DNA of 64,000 bases from contig CP114126.1 of NCBI GenBank assembly GCA_029959195.1, positions 1,550,001 through 1,614,000 of the forward strand, given 5' to 3'. A model generated the notes under the pieces. It did not search any database. It was not told the origin of the DNA and worked only from the letters and a program-made list of their open reading frames with translations. Source of the stretch: Dictyophora rubrovolvata. Lineage: Eukaryota; Basidiomycota; Agaricomycetes; Phallales; Phallaceae. Positions 22,439 through 32,762 of this stretch are shown in pieces (position 1 is the stretch's first letter; each line of letters opens with the position of its first letter). The translations under genes were made by a program, and so were the position numbers.

Positions 22439-25400
22439 TTACCCATCGCAAGCGACGATCTGGGATCGCCATTCTACGATGACTTTTGACAGACGGGTCG
22501 AGTCGTCAACAGCCTCAGACTGATTGCCGCTCCGCTGATCTTCTTCCCGCTTACCATCCCCTTCGTCTCCGCTTTGTTCTTCTGTATTATCTTCATCATT
22601 TGAGCTATACTCATCAAGTGTTTCGTCCGATCCGTGTATTCGCAGATATAGTTGAGTCATGGGGTGAGGCTCTACCATATATCCCCTCTCAGCCGGCGTC
22701 AGCACAGGTCCAAGATACTCCCTTTCCAAGATCTCTTCCCAAGAGACTAGTTCGTCTGGCCATACAACGCATTCCCAAAGGCCTGCCATATGGAACGCGT
22801 GTTTCTGCAAAGACAATAGTGCTAGTCCGACACGAAGTCGATCCAAAAACCACGGTTCTGATACCTTCGCCGATCCAGTTACAGGTGGAAAAGAGATGGT
22901 GTCGACGATGCAAGACAAAAATGAGTAACGATGATCATCCTGCATGTAAGGTATGTGTGCAACGATGGTAACTTCTTCAGCGTCGTATATTAACCCAAAC
23001 AGCATGAACCACGGTGGAAGGTCTCTTGTAGGAGCAAGACCCTGTTCGAATCGCAGTTGCCAGTTTATGAGATGCGTCTTCAGACTTGGTTCGATTGCTT
23101 TCGCTAATTGACGTAAGGCTTCTGATTTATCTTTCGGTCGTGAACATGACAATGCCGGGGAGCACGCAAATTCATCGGGCCATAAAGTAGGACCTTCAAC
23201 AGCTACCACCAACGCCGGATTCAGGATCGTTGCTCGAAGACTGACGTCGGGTGTTAATGGTGTCATTTCAATAGGAACAGTCTGGACAGAATGTAAGAGG
23301 AGCGAGAAGTCAACCTGGGGGGATCCGCCGGTCAGTGCAGACGGAAAGCGTGACTCAGTATCACTGAAATTCGAATTAGCTTAATGCTTTTCTCTAACTT
23401 ATTTGAAACCTCACTATGTCAACCAACAGCCCGGCGTACACATGAATGGGCTAGAGATAGCCATCTTCGCTTCGTACTCGTGCGAGACGTATTGGAAGAC
23501 ATCTTTGAAATGTTGCAAGGAATGAACAGCATTTGGACAGAGATTTTCCAGCGGTATGGGTTTATATACGTCTCCTCGTTCTTTGCGAGCAGGCGTTGAA
23601 AGATAGAAGTCGGGAGAGAATGATTGTGGATCAACATGCCTTCTCCGCAGCTCCTCTTTTGTCAATAGAGCAATGTCATCTTTGCGACCCGAAGTCCATA
23701 TCTGCAGTACCATTTTTGGAAGGTTTGGAATTAAGTGGTATGGGCCTTTACGGCTCTACATTAACAGTCAGAAATAATAACATAACCAATAACCAATACA
23801 ACTTCGTCTTTTTTTTGTATCGTGAACCAATCTTCAGGCAAGTAAATCTGTCCAGAGCTTCGCGATCGCCAGTTGTCAATGAATTCGACAAGGAAACATT
23901 TTCGAGGAGCCGCGAAGGTATCCATGTCAAGAAGATCTAAAAATAACCAATTGCTTGATACAGTATCGCTCTGACTATTATTTTATCAGAAATGCGTTCA
24001 TATGTTGGTTATTCGCCTACCACCGAGATGAGGTATCCAGTCCTGTCCGGTAAATACAGTCTAATAAGCATTGAGTGGCAGCCTCAGCAGCTTCATTTTC
24101 AACGACCGGCTTGTCATTTACGCATTGAACTGTTTCGAAGGGATGTGATTCCTCGAGTGCTTTCAACTGAGGAGCCCCTAGCACTGGCAACATTGGAGAA
24201 ACAGGATTCAGACTATCCAGAACTTGACATATCCTCTTGGTATGTCGTTGTATTGCTAGCAAAACAGAAATTCGGTTCGCACGTCGGAAAAAAGCCCGAT
24301 CAGCGAAAAGTTCGAAATCTTGGAATGGAGCACAGACAAATTCCCATTGCAATGGTACACCATCGTTATCACATACCAAAATCTTTGGTGTGAAGGTGTA
24401 ACAATGGGCATCAAGTGCATCATAAACGATTCCGTGAATAAATAACCAGTCAGGAAGAACAAATATCTTCTGTGGAACACAGACAGCCTTTAGTCACTAA
24501 TTCCTTCACAAATTTATGTCTCACCTCATCTGTTGTTCGCTTCCGTTTCCAATCATTGATTGCATAGACAAGTAACGCCTTCAGGGTTTCTTCAACTGCC
24601 GATGCCAGGGGAATTAACATTTCCGGAATTTGGCAATCATCAAGTTTTCTGTTTTGCAAAGCCCATGCAACACATCTGAGTTCGCTGATAGTCCGGAGAT
24701 GTTGGGGGAGGAACACAATCGGAACGAATCCATCTCTCGTCCATTGAGGATGCGAACTTCGTTTAAATACGTGAATCGAGTCGATCATTTCTCTTGTGGA
24801 AAGGCTGCGGAATGACATGATGAATCGTGTGGAGTGATCTGTTGAATACCAAAATACCATACCCTGGCCGTATAATCCCAAACCAATCAAACAATGAAAA
24901 CAAAAGCAACGAGGTATTGCGTTCGGCATCCATTTCACATCGACATATCGTTAAACCAGGATATGTAAACATGTGTAGCATCGCCCTAGATAGTCTTGTA
25001 TAATATTTCAAGGGGTTATGTTTGTCGGGAATGATTTGAGGCTGCGGAAAGTGAAGGTCGTCAATTTCAGCCACACTACCATACGATACATAGGGAATTG
25101 GAGGTCGAAAAAGGAAATTTGCCAAATCAATGAGATAGTTGAAATATAGCTCCACAGATTTGAAAAGAATGGAGGAAAGCACGTCAGTATCTTCAGCAAA
25201 GGTCTATCATGTTGTGAGAATCTATTAGAAACACGCGGAATTCTGAATGTTCTATGTACCTTCCAGTCTTGGGGAATCATGAGCATCCTCATCTTATGAT
25301 CTAATTGATATTGATACTTGTTTAGTGCCTCTTCAACGGTTTTGCATGTGCATCTCAGTCTATATTCTCCGTAACCAGGGAAGCTTGAATATGCTTTCCA

Positions 25401-25490
25401 AAGGTTGCAGTCTAATGGAAGACCATTCCTAAACAGAGTATGTAAGTTTCATCTTGAACATCAGAGAGCAGTCGCTTACCTTTGAGGCAT
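22439..25490 (-). CDS. g1, large protein of an unrecognised paired gene family, intact copy, 8 exons
   Basis: An 892-residue protein of unknown function. Exons on the minus strand: 25490-25480, 25428-25260, 25203-24863, 24804-24525, 24469-24021, 23974-23803, 23755-23424 and 23363-22439, all GT..AG and open. The first exon is only 11 bases (MPQR), and the same tiny exon occurs in the other two copies that reach the start. Visible regions: 'RCTCKTVEEAL', 'MFTYPGLTICRCEMD', 'DGFVPIVFLPQHLRT', 'WLFIHGIVYDALDAHCYTF', 'FFRRANRISVLLAIQRHTKR', 'KCFLVEFIDNW', 'LPPWFMLFGLIYDAEEVTI' and an acidic Ser/Asp/Glu tail. There is no signal peptide or membrane segment, so it is probably intracellular. It starts back to back with g2 at 26034. 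It could be a host multigene family or the larger gene of an undescribed mobile element. Confidence 0.8.
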
Positions 25491-26033
25491 GTTGTATGTC
25501 GGTATGTCAAAACTTCAAGCGTTTGAAAAAACCGCATTTGTTCTGCGTCACTCGATGTCACGCGTTATGGTGACTTGTCGAGTAGTCTCGGCACAAGCCC
25601 GGGCCTCCGTGTGACCGATGCAGTTTCACTCGGCAAAACGGCTCTGGTGCAAACCTAACCCAAATAATCGCAACTCACTGGGGATTCAGACGGAGGGGAA
25701 TACTGTGCAGTGAGGCAAAGGGGCGGGATGTGACAAACATGATCAATCCGAGTTGTTTTTAGAAATTTGCAAGACGTGAATTTCAGCACTCGCCATTTAG
25801 AACATAGAAAAGTCAGCGGCTCAGAGTTACCAGGATTGGTGGTATGGTATGATCTCGGCTCGCCCGTTATACAATAAAATTTCAGCTTCTGAACTCGAAA
25901 TTACTAAGCCATCGATATCGATAATCATGACAAAAAGATATAATAATAATATGCCTGCGGCCTGCCGGACTTGATACATATCTTTTTAAGTCGGACTGTA
26001 GTCTGTCGCCCTTTGTTTCGACGATTATAGTCT
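25491..26033. promoter_or_regulatory. Divergent g1/g2 promoter region, unit I
   Basis: A 543-base gap between the two divergent starts. The g2 side has a block just before the ATG (about 25990-26033) that is conserved in the copy near 63335-63385. The same head-to-head spacing recurs at 63.3-63.7 kb, which suggests a shared bidirectional promoter. Confidence 0.55.
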
Positions 26034-27558
26034 ATGGCTCCCCGGCAAGCGAGTATACCGACAGTGGCGATTAAAAGACCAAGTGTTGACCTCAAACTGA
26101 AAAAAAAAACTAATCAAGCACAACAAGCGAATACGGGTCGAATAACTCGATGGCTTGAGCAGCATGGCGTCCCAGTGAATAGTACCCCCCAGAAGAAGCC
26201 CAAAAAGTCCAAGAATCCGGAAGACTCAAAAACTCAGTCTTCTAAAATAAGTATTACTGCAAGGTTTGTGATATTCTTCATTGTGTTACATGCGCTCAAA
26301 TCCATTTCAGTAATGTTACAACGATGGAGCTAGAGGCGCATTTTAAGTGGACATTTCAGTCATCTATAGACAACTTGAATGTCGATGATAACGATGAATT
26401 GATGTTCGATAGCGTCTCAGAAGTGCTGAACGGGGTGGCACAATTGTCTAGATCGGGTTTTACATCCCAAGGCAATTCCTTGGACGGGCACATCGGAACA
26501 ATGATAAGTCTTCCGTCGGAATGGATTGAAAATACGGAATCCATGGTTAGAGAGTCAATTTTTTCAGAAACATCACTAACTGTTTATGCAGCCGTCAGAT
26601 AGCAGCGAAACTCATTGGCGTCGAGTTCTCATAACGTTTTTAGCTATCCATGATCCTAATCGTAATTATGCCAATTTCCTCTCGACCAACAAAATTAAAG
26701 CCGCCACGTACCCAAACCCGAACATTTTTCACATGCACAACGAAAAATACGAAGGAGGTGGAATTGCGTGGACCCTAACGAACGCATTAATGTCGCCGAC
26801 ATTCAAAGAACAACCTAACACAGAGATGGAGGTAGAGCATCTGATCTCCAGTTTTCTAAGTGGTTTTCTCAATGTGACAGAGTGCGAAACGAGCTCGTAG
26901 GTCCCCGCAGCTAAATCTATCCTCACCATTTTATGCACTATAGCACTAGAAACGCCCAGTTAAAATTCAGGGAAGAAATTACATGCTTTGGTTCTCATTC
27001 ACATCCTGACTTCGCCGCTCGTATCAAAAACGGAATTATCTTAGATGAACGTTTACATTACGACTTATATCCGGCAGTTTTTTTAGCAGAGGCCAAAAAG
27101 GAACCTCTTCCTGAGACACAAACTATACAGTCCGCTGGTCATCTTCAGGTTCCTTCTGGGTCTGAGAAGAGTTTGGGTATCCAATACCCACTTCCGAGAA
27201 ATGCGAAAACATTTCCTATGGTAGCACAAATGGCATTCGCGGCATACCCCTCGCTAGTGATAATCATTGCGTTCTTGATCAGGTTATGGCGGTCTGAATC
27301 CAAAGTCAAACCTAGCCGCGAAGTATTAGCTCAATTCTTTGTTATAAACCAACTTGGGATATTAAAAAGTGATTATAGGACTATCAGATCCCTGAATGGG
27401 CTGTTATTTATAGTATAGGATACACGGCAAATGGAATCCTTGTTTACGCGTTTTTTCCCCGTGTCATCGATTGGGACGAAAACAACTTTCCGAAGAAATG
27501 GGGATTCATGTCAGTCATAGTCTCCACCGAATTCGTCAATATCTTCACAGAGAAGTGA
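26034..27558 (+). CDS. g2, partner protein with PD-(D/E)XK-like motif, unit I, 5 exons
   Basis: A 448-residue protein. Exons: 26034-26263, 26311-26545, 26592-26896, 26944-27340 and 27379-27558. The N-terminal 75 residues are basic ('KKKTNQAQQ', 'PQKKPKKSKNPEDSK') with a short helix 'RITRWLEQHGVPVN'. The central part reads 'HPDFAARIKNG', then 'PAVFLAEAKKEPLP', i.e. P-D, about 26 residues, E-A-K, followed by 'VAQMAFAAYPSL', which fits the Gln/Tyr helix of PD-(D/E)XK nucleases; this is inference. A hydrophobic segment 'YPSLVIIIAFLI' overlaps it. The last exon stops early inside an inserted element (27556-28116); about 38 further family codons resume at 28122. It is divergent from g1. Function is not known. 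Confidence 0.68.
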
Positions 27559-28116
27559 TACGTGCGCAACAGGAGCGAACAGGAAGGAAAGGGAACCAAG
27601 TGGTAAGTGTGAGTCGAGGAAAAATAGTATAGGATAGGAATTGTAAATATAGAGAAGTAGAAATAAAGCTTATTTGCTCAATTTCAGACTGAGGGAAAAG
27701 CTGCGATACAAAACTAAGGAATTCAATGATATTGTTGGTCTTAAAACCGCGGATTTTTATATACATGAGTAACTCAGTGTCCGAGTGAAAAACGGAACAC
27801 TTGTAATCTAAATGTGAACAAAACGAGGTAAAACCATGTGGAAAAATGAATTCATGGTCTGGGGATTGGAATTTAAGAGAAAGGAAAAGGGTTTCGCCGA
27901 GTGATTAAAATGTAAAATAAGGAGAAAACATGAAAATGGAATGCGAAACCAAGGAAAAAAACACGACACGGCCTTTATAATTGTCTTAGGGAACACAATG
28001 TCGGCGCATATAAGAGGGATGGGCTGTGCGAGTATTGGTTATTCCGGCTCGGGTAGTACTAAGCCCGAAGCATCAATTTCTACTGTTTCTCCTTGTACAG
28101 CGTTTTCGCGTGCGAC
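27556..28116. mobile_element. 561-base insertion in the last exon of g2
   Basis: Comparison with the other g2 copies shows uninterrupted coding sequence here, so this block is an insertion. It is flanked by AGAAG at 27551-27555 and 28117-28121, a probable 5-base target duplication. The ends (TGATACGTGCGC... and ...GCGTGCGAC) show no convincing long inverted repeat. No coding potential is recognised, and the family is undetermined. Confidence 0.62.
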
Positions 28117-28121
28117 AGAAG

Positions 28122-28235
28122 GAACGATCACAATGTTTTAATATGATTCGATTCCTTTTGATGCTCCAGCAGCACGTGAATCGATTGAAAGACCGGATGA
28201 AGAATTTGAGTTTACCAGAGGAGTTTTTAGACTAG
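28122..28235 (+). other. C-terminal coding tail of g2, separated by the insertion
   Basis: This reads 'FLLMLQQHVNRLKDRM' and ends 'LPEEFLD' before a TAG. The same tail occurs at 42440-42536 and, on the minus strand, at 55915-56030 (LPEEFLG). It is probably no longer translated with the main frame. Confidence 0.65.
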
Positions 28236-28506
28236 TTGTGATATCATGCAGGCTATTACGTATTTGTGTACTTGTTTTTTTGTTTCCCATTTTAGTAATA
28301 CACATGTCTATATGTCAATATCAATGTATGCTACCTTTTCCCCCGAATTTAAGATCCTCATCTCATAACTTAAACTCAATGCATTGTCACAGCTCTATTT
28401 TTTTCGCAATGTTGACTAAATTACTAAATGTTTCTGGCGGCCTTACACTGAATGTGGCCAAAGTATGGTCAAGTGTCTTCTATCCTGAAGGGAGAATTGT
28501 GTACGA

Positions 28507-28738
28507 TTACATGCACCATTTCACCAGAATCTGAGGGTCAAACCTCATGAGAGATTTCCATTCTACGATGACTTTTGACAGACTGGTTGAATCGTCAAAA
28601 GTCTCGGGCTGATTGCTGCTCCGCTGGTCTTCTTCCCGCTTACTATCATCTTCATCTCCACTTTGTTCTTCTGTATTATCTTCATCATTCAAGCTATATT
28701 CATCAAGCATTTCATCTGATCCGTGTATCTGTAGATAT
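28507..28738 (-). pseudogene. g1 tail fragment, unit II
   Basis: This matches the acidic C-terminal end of g1 ('EDNTEEQSGDEDDSKREEDQ') and the sequence just before it. The match breaks at about 28738 and resumes at 30096-30135 beyond a 1.36-kb block of inserted elements. Only about the last 95 codons of the gene are represented. It lies tail to tail with the g2 copy ending at 28235. Confidence 0.75.
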
Positions 28739-29608
28739 GTCATGATCCAATTCATGACATCACTAGTGATACAGATTCCTTATTATATTTCCTTATCTTA
28801 TTGTACTTAAATGTTATCTTATCACAATCGCTTCGTAGATGCTACAACCGGAAGTCTTATCAGACTTCATCGCCGTTTTCATGAAGTCCTAGACATCGTT
28901 GTCTTCCTAGGACTTACAGTAAGCCGCGGATAGACCTTTGGTCTATATTCTAGTTCCAAACCGTGCATGAGATCATCTATGACGGTCATAGGTCCTTGTA
29001 TGTGCTTTCCCTTTGTTCTTGTTGCCTCATGTTTGCCACATGGCAAACCAACCCTGCATACACTCATGATACTCATGAAACGTTATGACATATATACGTT
29101 CTCAAGTTCATTATCTATTTCGAACTGAGATTCAAACTTCTAGCATACTTGTATATAAAGCCTCCTATACTTCGTAGCTAGACTTCTCTTCAGACTTAAT
29201 ATCGAACCTAGTTCGATATCTCAATATAGTCTTCATTTCCCAATAATGCTTCAGTCATTTCCAAATGCTTTAAATCTAAACCGTCCGTAGTGACAACGCC
29301 GTTCTGGCGTTGGATCCGCTACTTCTTCCATCTCTTGTTCTTCTGCTTTCTAGTCGACGATCTATTCTACCAGATCATTCTAGACTTCTTAGAGCTTCGG
29401 CTCAACGATATTCTTCGACAACTCGAAGATCCCAATCGACGTCAAGACAAGTAGAGCCAACATCCAGAGGACTGTTGTGATACAACCCACTCAGGTTGAG
29501 ACCACGCTCTACGACATTACGGTGACGTTTGTATCATTATTAAATACAAGTATTAACATTTATACCTTCGTCGCCGATACCCGAGAATCGGTACTTAACA
29601 AGATACAG
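28739..29608. mobile_element. LTR-retrotransposon debris, probably Copia type
   Basis: This block splits the g1 tail fragment. Sequence around 28760-29240 has the look of a Ty1/Copia LTR on the plus strand: a GTGATAC-type start, a TATATAAAG box near 29152 and pyrimidine-rich sequence after it. A second TGTTGTGATAC-type start lies near 29468. No gag or pol coding is seen, so it is a fragment. Its exact ends are uncertain. Confidence 0.4.
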
Positions 29609-30095
29609 TGTTGAGGACACAGATGAGTTACAAAGAGAAACACGTATAATTGAAGGATCACGTAACAAGCTGACATAGCTCTTTTGCTGAGGAGACGGAA
29701 CGAACTGATTCGGGAAACAGTTGATCTTAGCGGTTACAAGGCTCGGTCACTCATATATGCGAGTTCACCATGACAATCTCATTAGGGTTATAAATGACAT
29801 TCAGAAAGTCAGTACCTCAGGAGTTCCGTTGTGTAATGAAGTTTTCTTTCCCCCATTTATCTCTTTTTCCATACTTTCCGATTTTCTCGTCCCTTTTCTC
29901 TTACTACTCTTAGATTACTTAGATACCAATTTCCAAAAAAGTCCGCTACAAAACGGAAATAAATGTATATAAAAAACCACTTAGTTCGATACAAAAAGAA
30001 TCATCACATCTTTCCCCTTTTATATTTCTCTTGAGATACACATTCGCTGGTTCCCTCATCCTTCTCTGCCTATCTTCTGATGGCGCATATCAACA
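29609..30095 (+). mobile_element. 487-base dispersed element D (solo LTR or tRNA-derived SINE)
   Basis: It begins TGTTGAGGACA and ends GCGCATATCAACA, so it has TG..CA ends and a 6-base inverted repeat, like a solo LTR. A related copy lies on the minus strand at about 32035-32509 and a degraded one near 59050-59445. Inside, 'CTTAGCGGTTACAAGG' followed about 35 bases later by 'GAGTTCACC' loosely recalls tRNA A and B boxes, so a SINE is the alternative. It has no coding capacity. Confidence 0.55.
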
Positions 30096-30180
30096 GTTGA
30101 GTCATAGGGTGAGGCTCTATCATATATCCCCTCTCAGTATTGGTTCGTCAGACTGAACATTGCTGTAGTAAGGTCAATCT
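30096..30180. other. g1 tail piece joined to g1 3' flank
   Basis: Bases 30096-30135 continue the g1 tail interrupted at 28738. Then 30136-30180 switches to the 3' flank found downstream of the intact g1 (22349-22393). This junction marks where two g1-bearing units were joined. Confidence 0.6.
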
Positions 30181-30318
30181 TGTTGAATGAAGCACTGAGG
30201 AGCTTCGGTCAAAAGACGGAGTCTTTGGGCCGGCGCCTCAAGATACTATGTACAGCGCGTTATGTAATATATAAGTTCTAATCTACCTAGTACCGTGACC
30301 GCATCGTAAACTCCAACA
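30181..30318 (+). mobile_element. 138-base mini-LTR (TRIM-like solo LTR)
   Basis: It starts TGTTGAATGAAG and ends CTCCAACA, with TGTTG/CAACA inverted ends. It is flanked by AATCT on both sides (30176-30180 and 30319-30323), a perfect 5-base target duplication. The empty site is visible in the homologous flank at 22384-22400. It contains a TATATAAG box near its middle. The size fits a TRIM solo LTR. Confidence 0.75.
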
Positions 30319-30365
30319 AATCTTTGATAATGTGAGGAGGTTAATGTATTGTGAACCAGAACCTG

Positions 30366-31246
30366 AGAATTACCCATCACAAGTGACGATCTGGGATCGC
30401 CATTCTATGATGACTTTTGGCAGACAGGTCGAGTCGTCGACAGCCTCAGACTGATTGCCGCTTTGCTGGTCTTCTTCCCGCTTACCATCCCCTTCGTCTC
30501 TGCTTTGTTCTTCTGTATTATCTTCATCATTTGAGCTATACTCATCAAGTGTTTCGTCCGATCCGTGTATTCGTAGATATAGTGAGTCATGGGGTGAGGC
30601 TCTACCATATATCCCCTCTCAGTCGGCGTCAGCACAGGTCCAAGATACTCCCTTTCCAAGATCTCTTCTCAAGAGACTAGTTCGTCTGGCCATACAATGC
30701 ATTCCCAAAGGCCTGCCATATGGAATGCGTATTTCTGCAAAGACAATAGTGCTAGTCCGACATGAAGTCGATCCAGAAACCATGGTTCTGATACCTCCGC
30801 CGATCCAGTTACAGGTGGAAAAGAGATGGTGTCGACGATGCAAGACACAAATGAGCAATGATGGTGATCCTGCATGTAAGGTATGTGTGCAACAATGGTA
30901 ACTTCTTCAGCATCGTATATTAACCCGAATAACATGAACCAAGGTGGAAGCTCTCTTGTAGGGGCAAGACCCTGCTCAAATCGTAGTTGCCAGTTTATAA
31001 GATGTGTCTTCAGACTTGGTTCGATTGCTTTTGCTAATTGACATAGGGCTTCTGGTTTGTCTTTTGGTTGCGAACACAACGATGCAGGAGAGCACGCAAA
31101 CTCATCTGGCCATAAAGCAGGTCCTTGAATGGCTACCACCAGCGCCGGATTCAGGATTGTTATTCGGAGACTGATGTTGGGTGTTAATGGTGTCATCTCA
31201 ATAGGAACAGTTTGGACAGAGTGTAAGAGGAGGGAGAAGTTGTCAG
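30366..31246 (-). pseudogene. g1 C-terminal fragment, unit III
   Basis: This corresponds to most of the last exon of g1, from 'MTPLTPNISLRITIL' to the acidic tail, about 90% identical by eye to 22439-23330. It carries about one reading-frame break. The match ends abruptly at 31246, where a MITE begins, and the rest of the gene is not found to the right. Confidence 0.82.
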
Positions 31247-31464
31247 GGCTACTCTCTCAGACTAGAGGGAGGGGATCCTAAGCAAAATATATTCTAGGAA
31301 TAATACTAACTCACCTAGAGGGAGGGGATCCTAAGAGAACAAACTTAGGGATCCCTCCTCTAGGGCTACTAACTATATACTATGAAACACAGCGAAGGTC
31401 GTATGTGGCCCTCAGTTCATGGACTGGGTGCGGATATGTGCCAGTTCCGGACTTTTAGCTGGTG
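31247..31464 (+). mobile_element. MITE family M1, truncated copy
   Basis: It starts TGTCAGGGCTACTC, the same terminus as the copies at 36449 and (inverted) 41007. Inside it the motif CTAGAGGGAGGGGATCCT occurs twice and once inverted, which can fold as a hairpin. The copy stops at 31464, where the other terminus of an oppositely oriented M1 copy begins. Confidence 0.7.
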
Positions 31465-31574
31465 TCAGGGTACGCTAGCATCGTCCCTTTCGTTTCCTCC
31501 ATTTATCTTTGGTTCCTATCTATTTTATTTATTTTCACATTTCTCGTATTTTATCCCACTCCTTGTTTTCCCCT
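31465..31574 (-). mobile_element. MITE family M1, second copy, first part (continues at 32722)
   Basis: It starts TGTCAGGGTACGCTAGC, the opposite terminus of M1, and follows the copy at 40602-41007. At 31574 it is interrupted by an LTR, and the same MITE sequence resumes at 32722-32762. So this MITE was here before the LTR arrived. Confidence 0.68.
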
Positions 31575-32721
31575 TGTCACGCCCCACATGACCCATAGTC
31601 TAAATCTGGACATATCCAAACTCTGTACTCTATTCTGTCCCACTCCCCCAACTCTGCACTCTGCATTCTTGTCCGTACCCCATATCACAGAATTTCCTTA
31701 TGGGGAATTCTGTCCCGTGCACTTAGCAACAAGGTACCTAGATTATATTATCATCATCTTGGCTTGCACTAGTCAATTCCCACTTTCCCTTATTTGTCAT
31801 TATCTCCATTTACATAGTTCTGCTCCCTCCTGTATTTAAACCCCAGCTTTCTCAGCTGTGGATCCTCAGTCTGAATATAATCAGTTTAATCAGTTACTCT
31901 CTCATCTCTAATCTGTCTTGTACTCTTAATCCGTATTGTGTAGTTGGCTTGGACTGAATGTTCGAGTCAACTCATACTTATTGTTCATATCATCTTCGAC
32001 GATGTGGACTTGTACTCCATCGTCGTATCACACATTGATATGCGCTGTCAGGAGGTAGGCAGAGAAGGATGAGGGAACCAGCGAATGTGTGTTTTGAGAG
32101 AATTTGTGAAAGGGAAAGATGTTCTTCTTTTCTTCATATAGAACTAGGTGGTTTTTATATATATTTATTTCCGTTTTGTAGCGGACATTTTGGAAATTGG
32201 TATCTAAGTAATTTGAGAGTAGTAAGAGAAGAGGAATCAGAAAGTATGGAAAAAGAGATAAATAGGGAAAGAAAATTTCATTACACAACGGAACTCCTGA
32301 GGCACTGACTTTCTAAACATTGTTTATAAGGTCTAATGAGATTGTCATGGTGAACTCGCATATATGAGCAACCAAGCCTTGTAACCACTAAGACAAGCTG
32401 TTTCTCAAATCATTTCGTTCCATCTCCTCAGCTAAAGGGCTATGTCAGCCCATCACGTGATCCTCCAATTATATGCGTTTCTCTTCATAACTCATCCATG
32501 TCCTCAACAACGTCATATCACATGTCATTGGACTTGTATGTACTTGTGTACTTCCTCGTATTCCGAAATCAAGGGATATCATAAGCTGGGCAAGTGGGCA
32601 TAACATATAAGTTGAAGCCAAGTCCCTCACCCCGTACTTCAGTACTCCATTTCCTGTCTGACCCCGTGGTCCGGACTTCTTTGGAACTATCCGGAATAGC
32701 TTCGGGCCACTGTATGTAACA
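31575..32721 (-). mobile_element. Solo LTR, family B, carrying a nested element D
   Basis: On the minus strand it runs from TGTTACATACAG to GGGGCGTGACA. It is flanked by CCCCT at 31570-31574 and 32722-32726, a perfect 5-base target duplication. Without the nested insert it is about 670 bases. The sequence 'GCCCACTTGCCCAGCTTATG' near its start is shared with the family B copy at 33527 and with family A. It has no internal coding region, so it is a solo LTR of a retrotransposon, probably Gypsy or Copia. Confidence 0.72.
32035..32509 (-). mobile_element. Element D nested in the family B LTR
   Basis: This is a second copy of the element at 29609-30095, in opposite orientation. It interrupts the LTR. 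The host LTR sequence CGTCRTATCACA appears on both sides (about 32022-32034 and 32511-32523), suggesting a target duplication of about 13 bases. That is longer than the 5 bases usual for LTR elements and favours retroposition of a SINE-like element. Confidence 0.55.
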
Positions 32722-32762
32722 CCCCTTTCCTTCCATATTCCCATTTTTCCCTTCAATGGGCG

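Noticed and set aside
22486-22971. 161-codon plus-strand frame opposite g1
   Set aside because: It is a shadow of the conserved g1 frame; the same shadow occurs opposite every g1 copy (e.g. 30455-30901) because the DNA is repeated.
28739-30095. Full-length LTR retrotransposon
   Set aside because: Only LTR-like and short-element sequence is present; there is no gag, reverse transcriptase or integrase, and the two edges are not a matching LTR pair.
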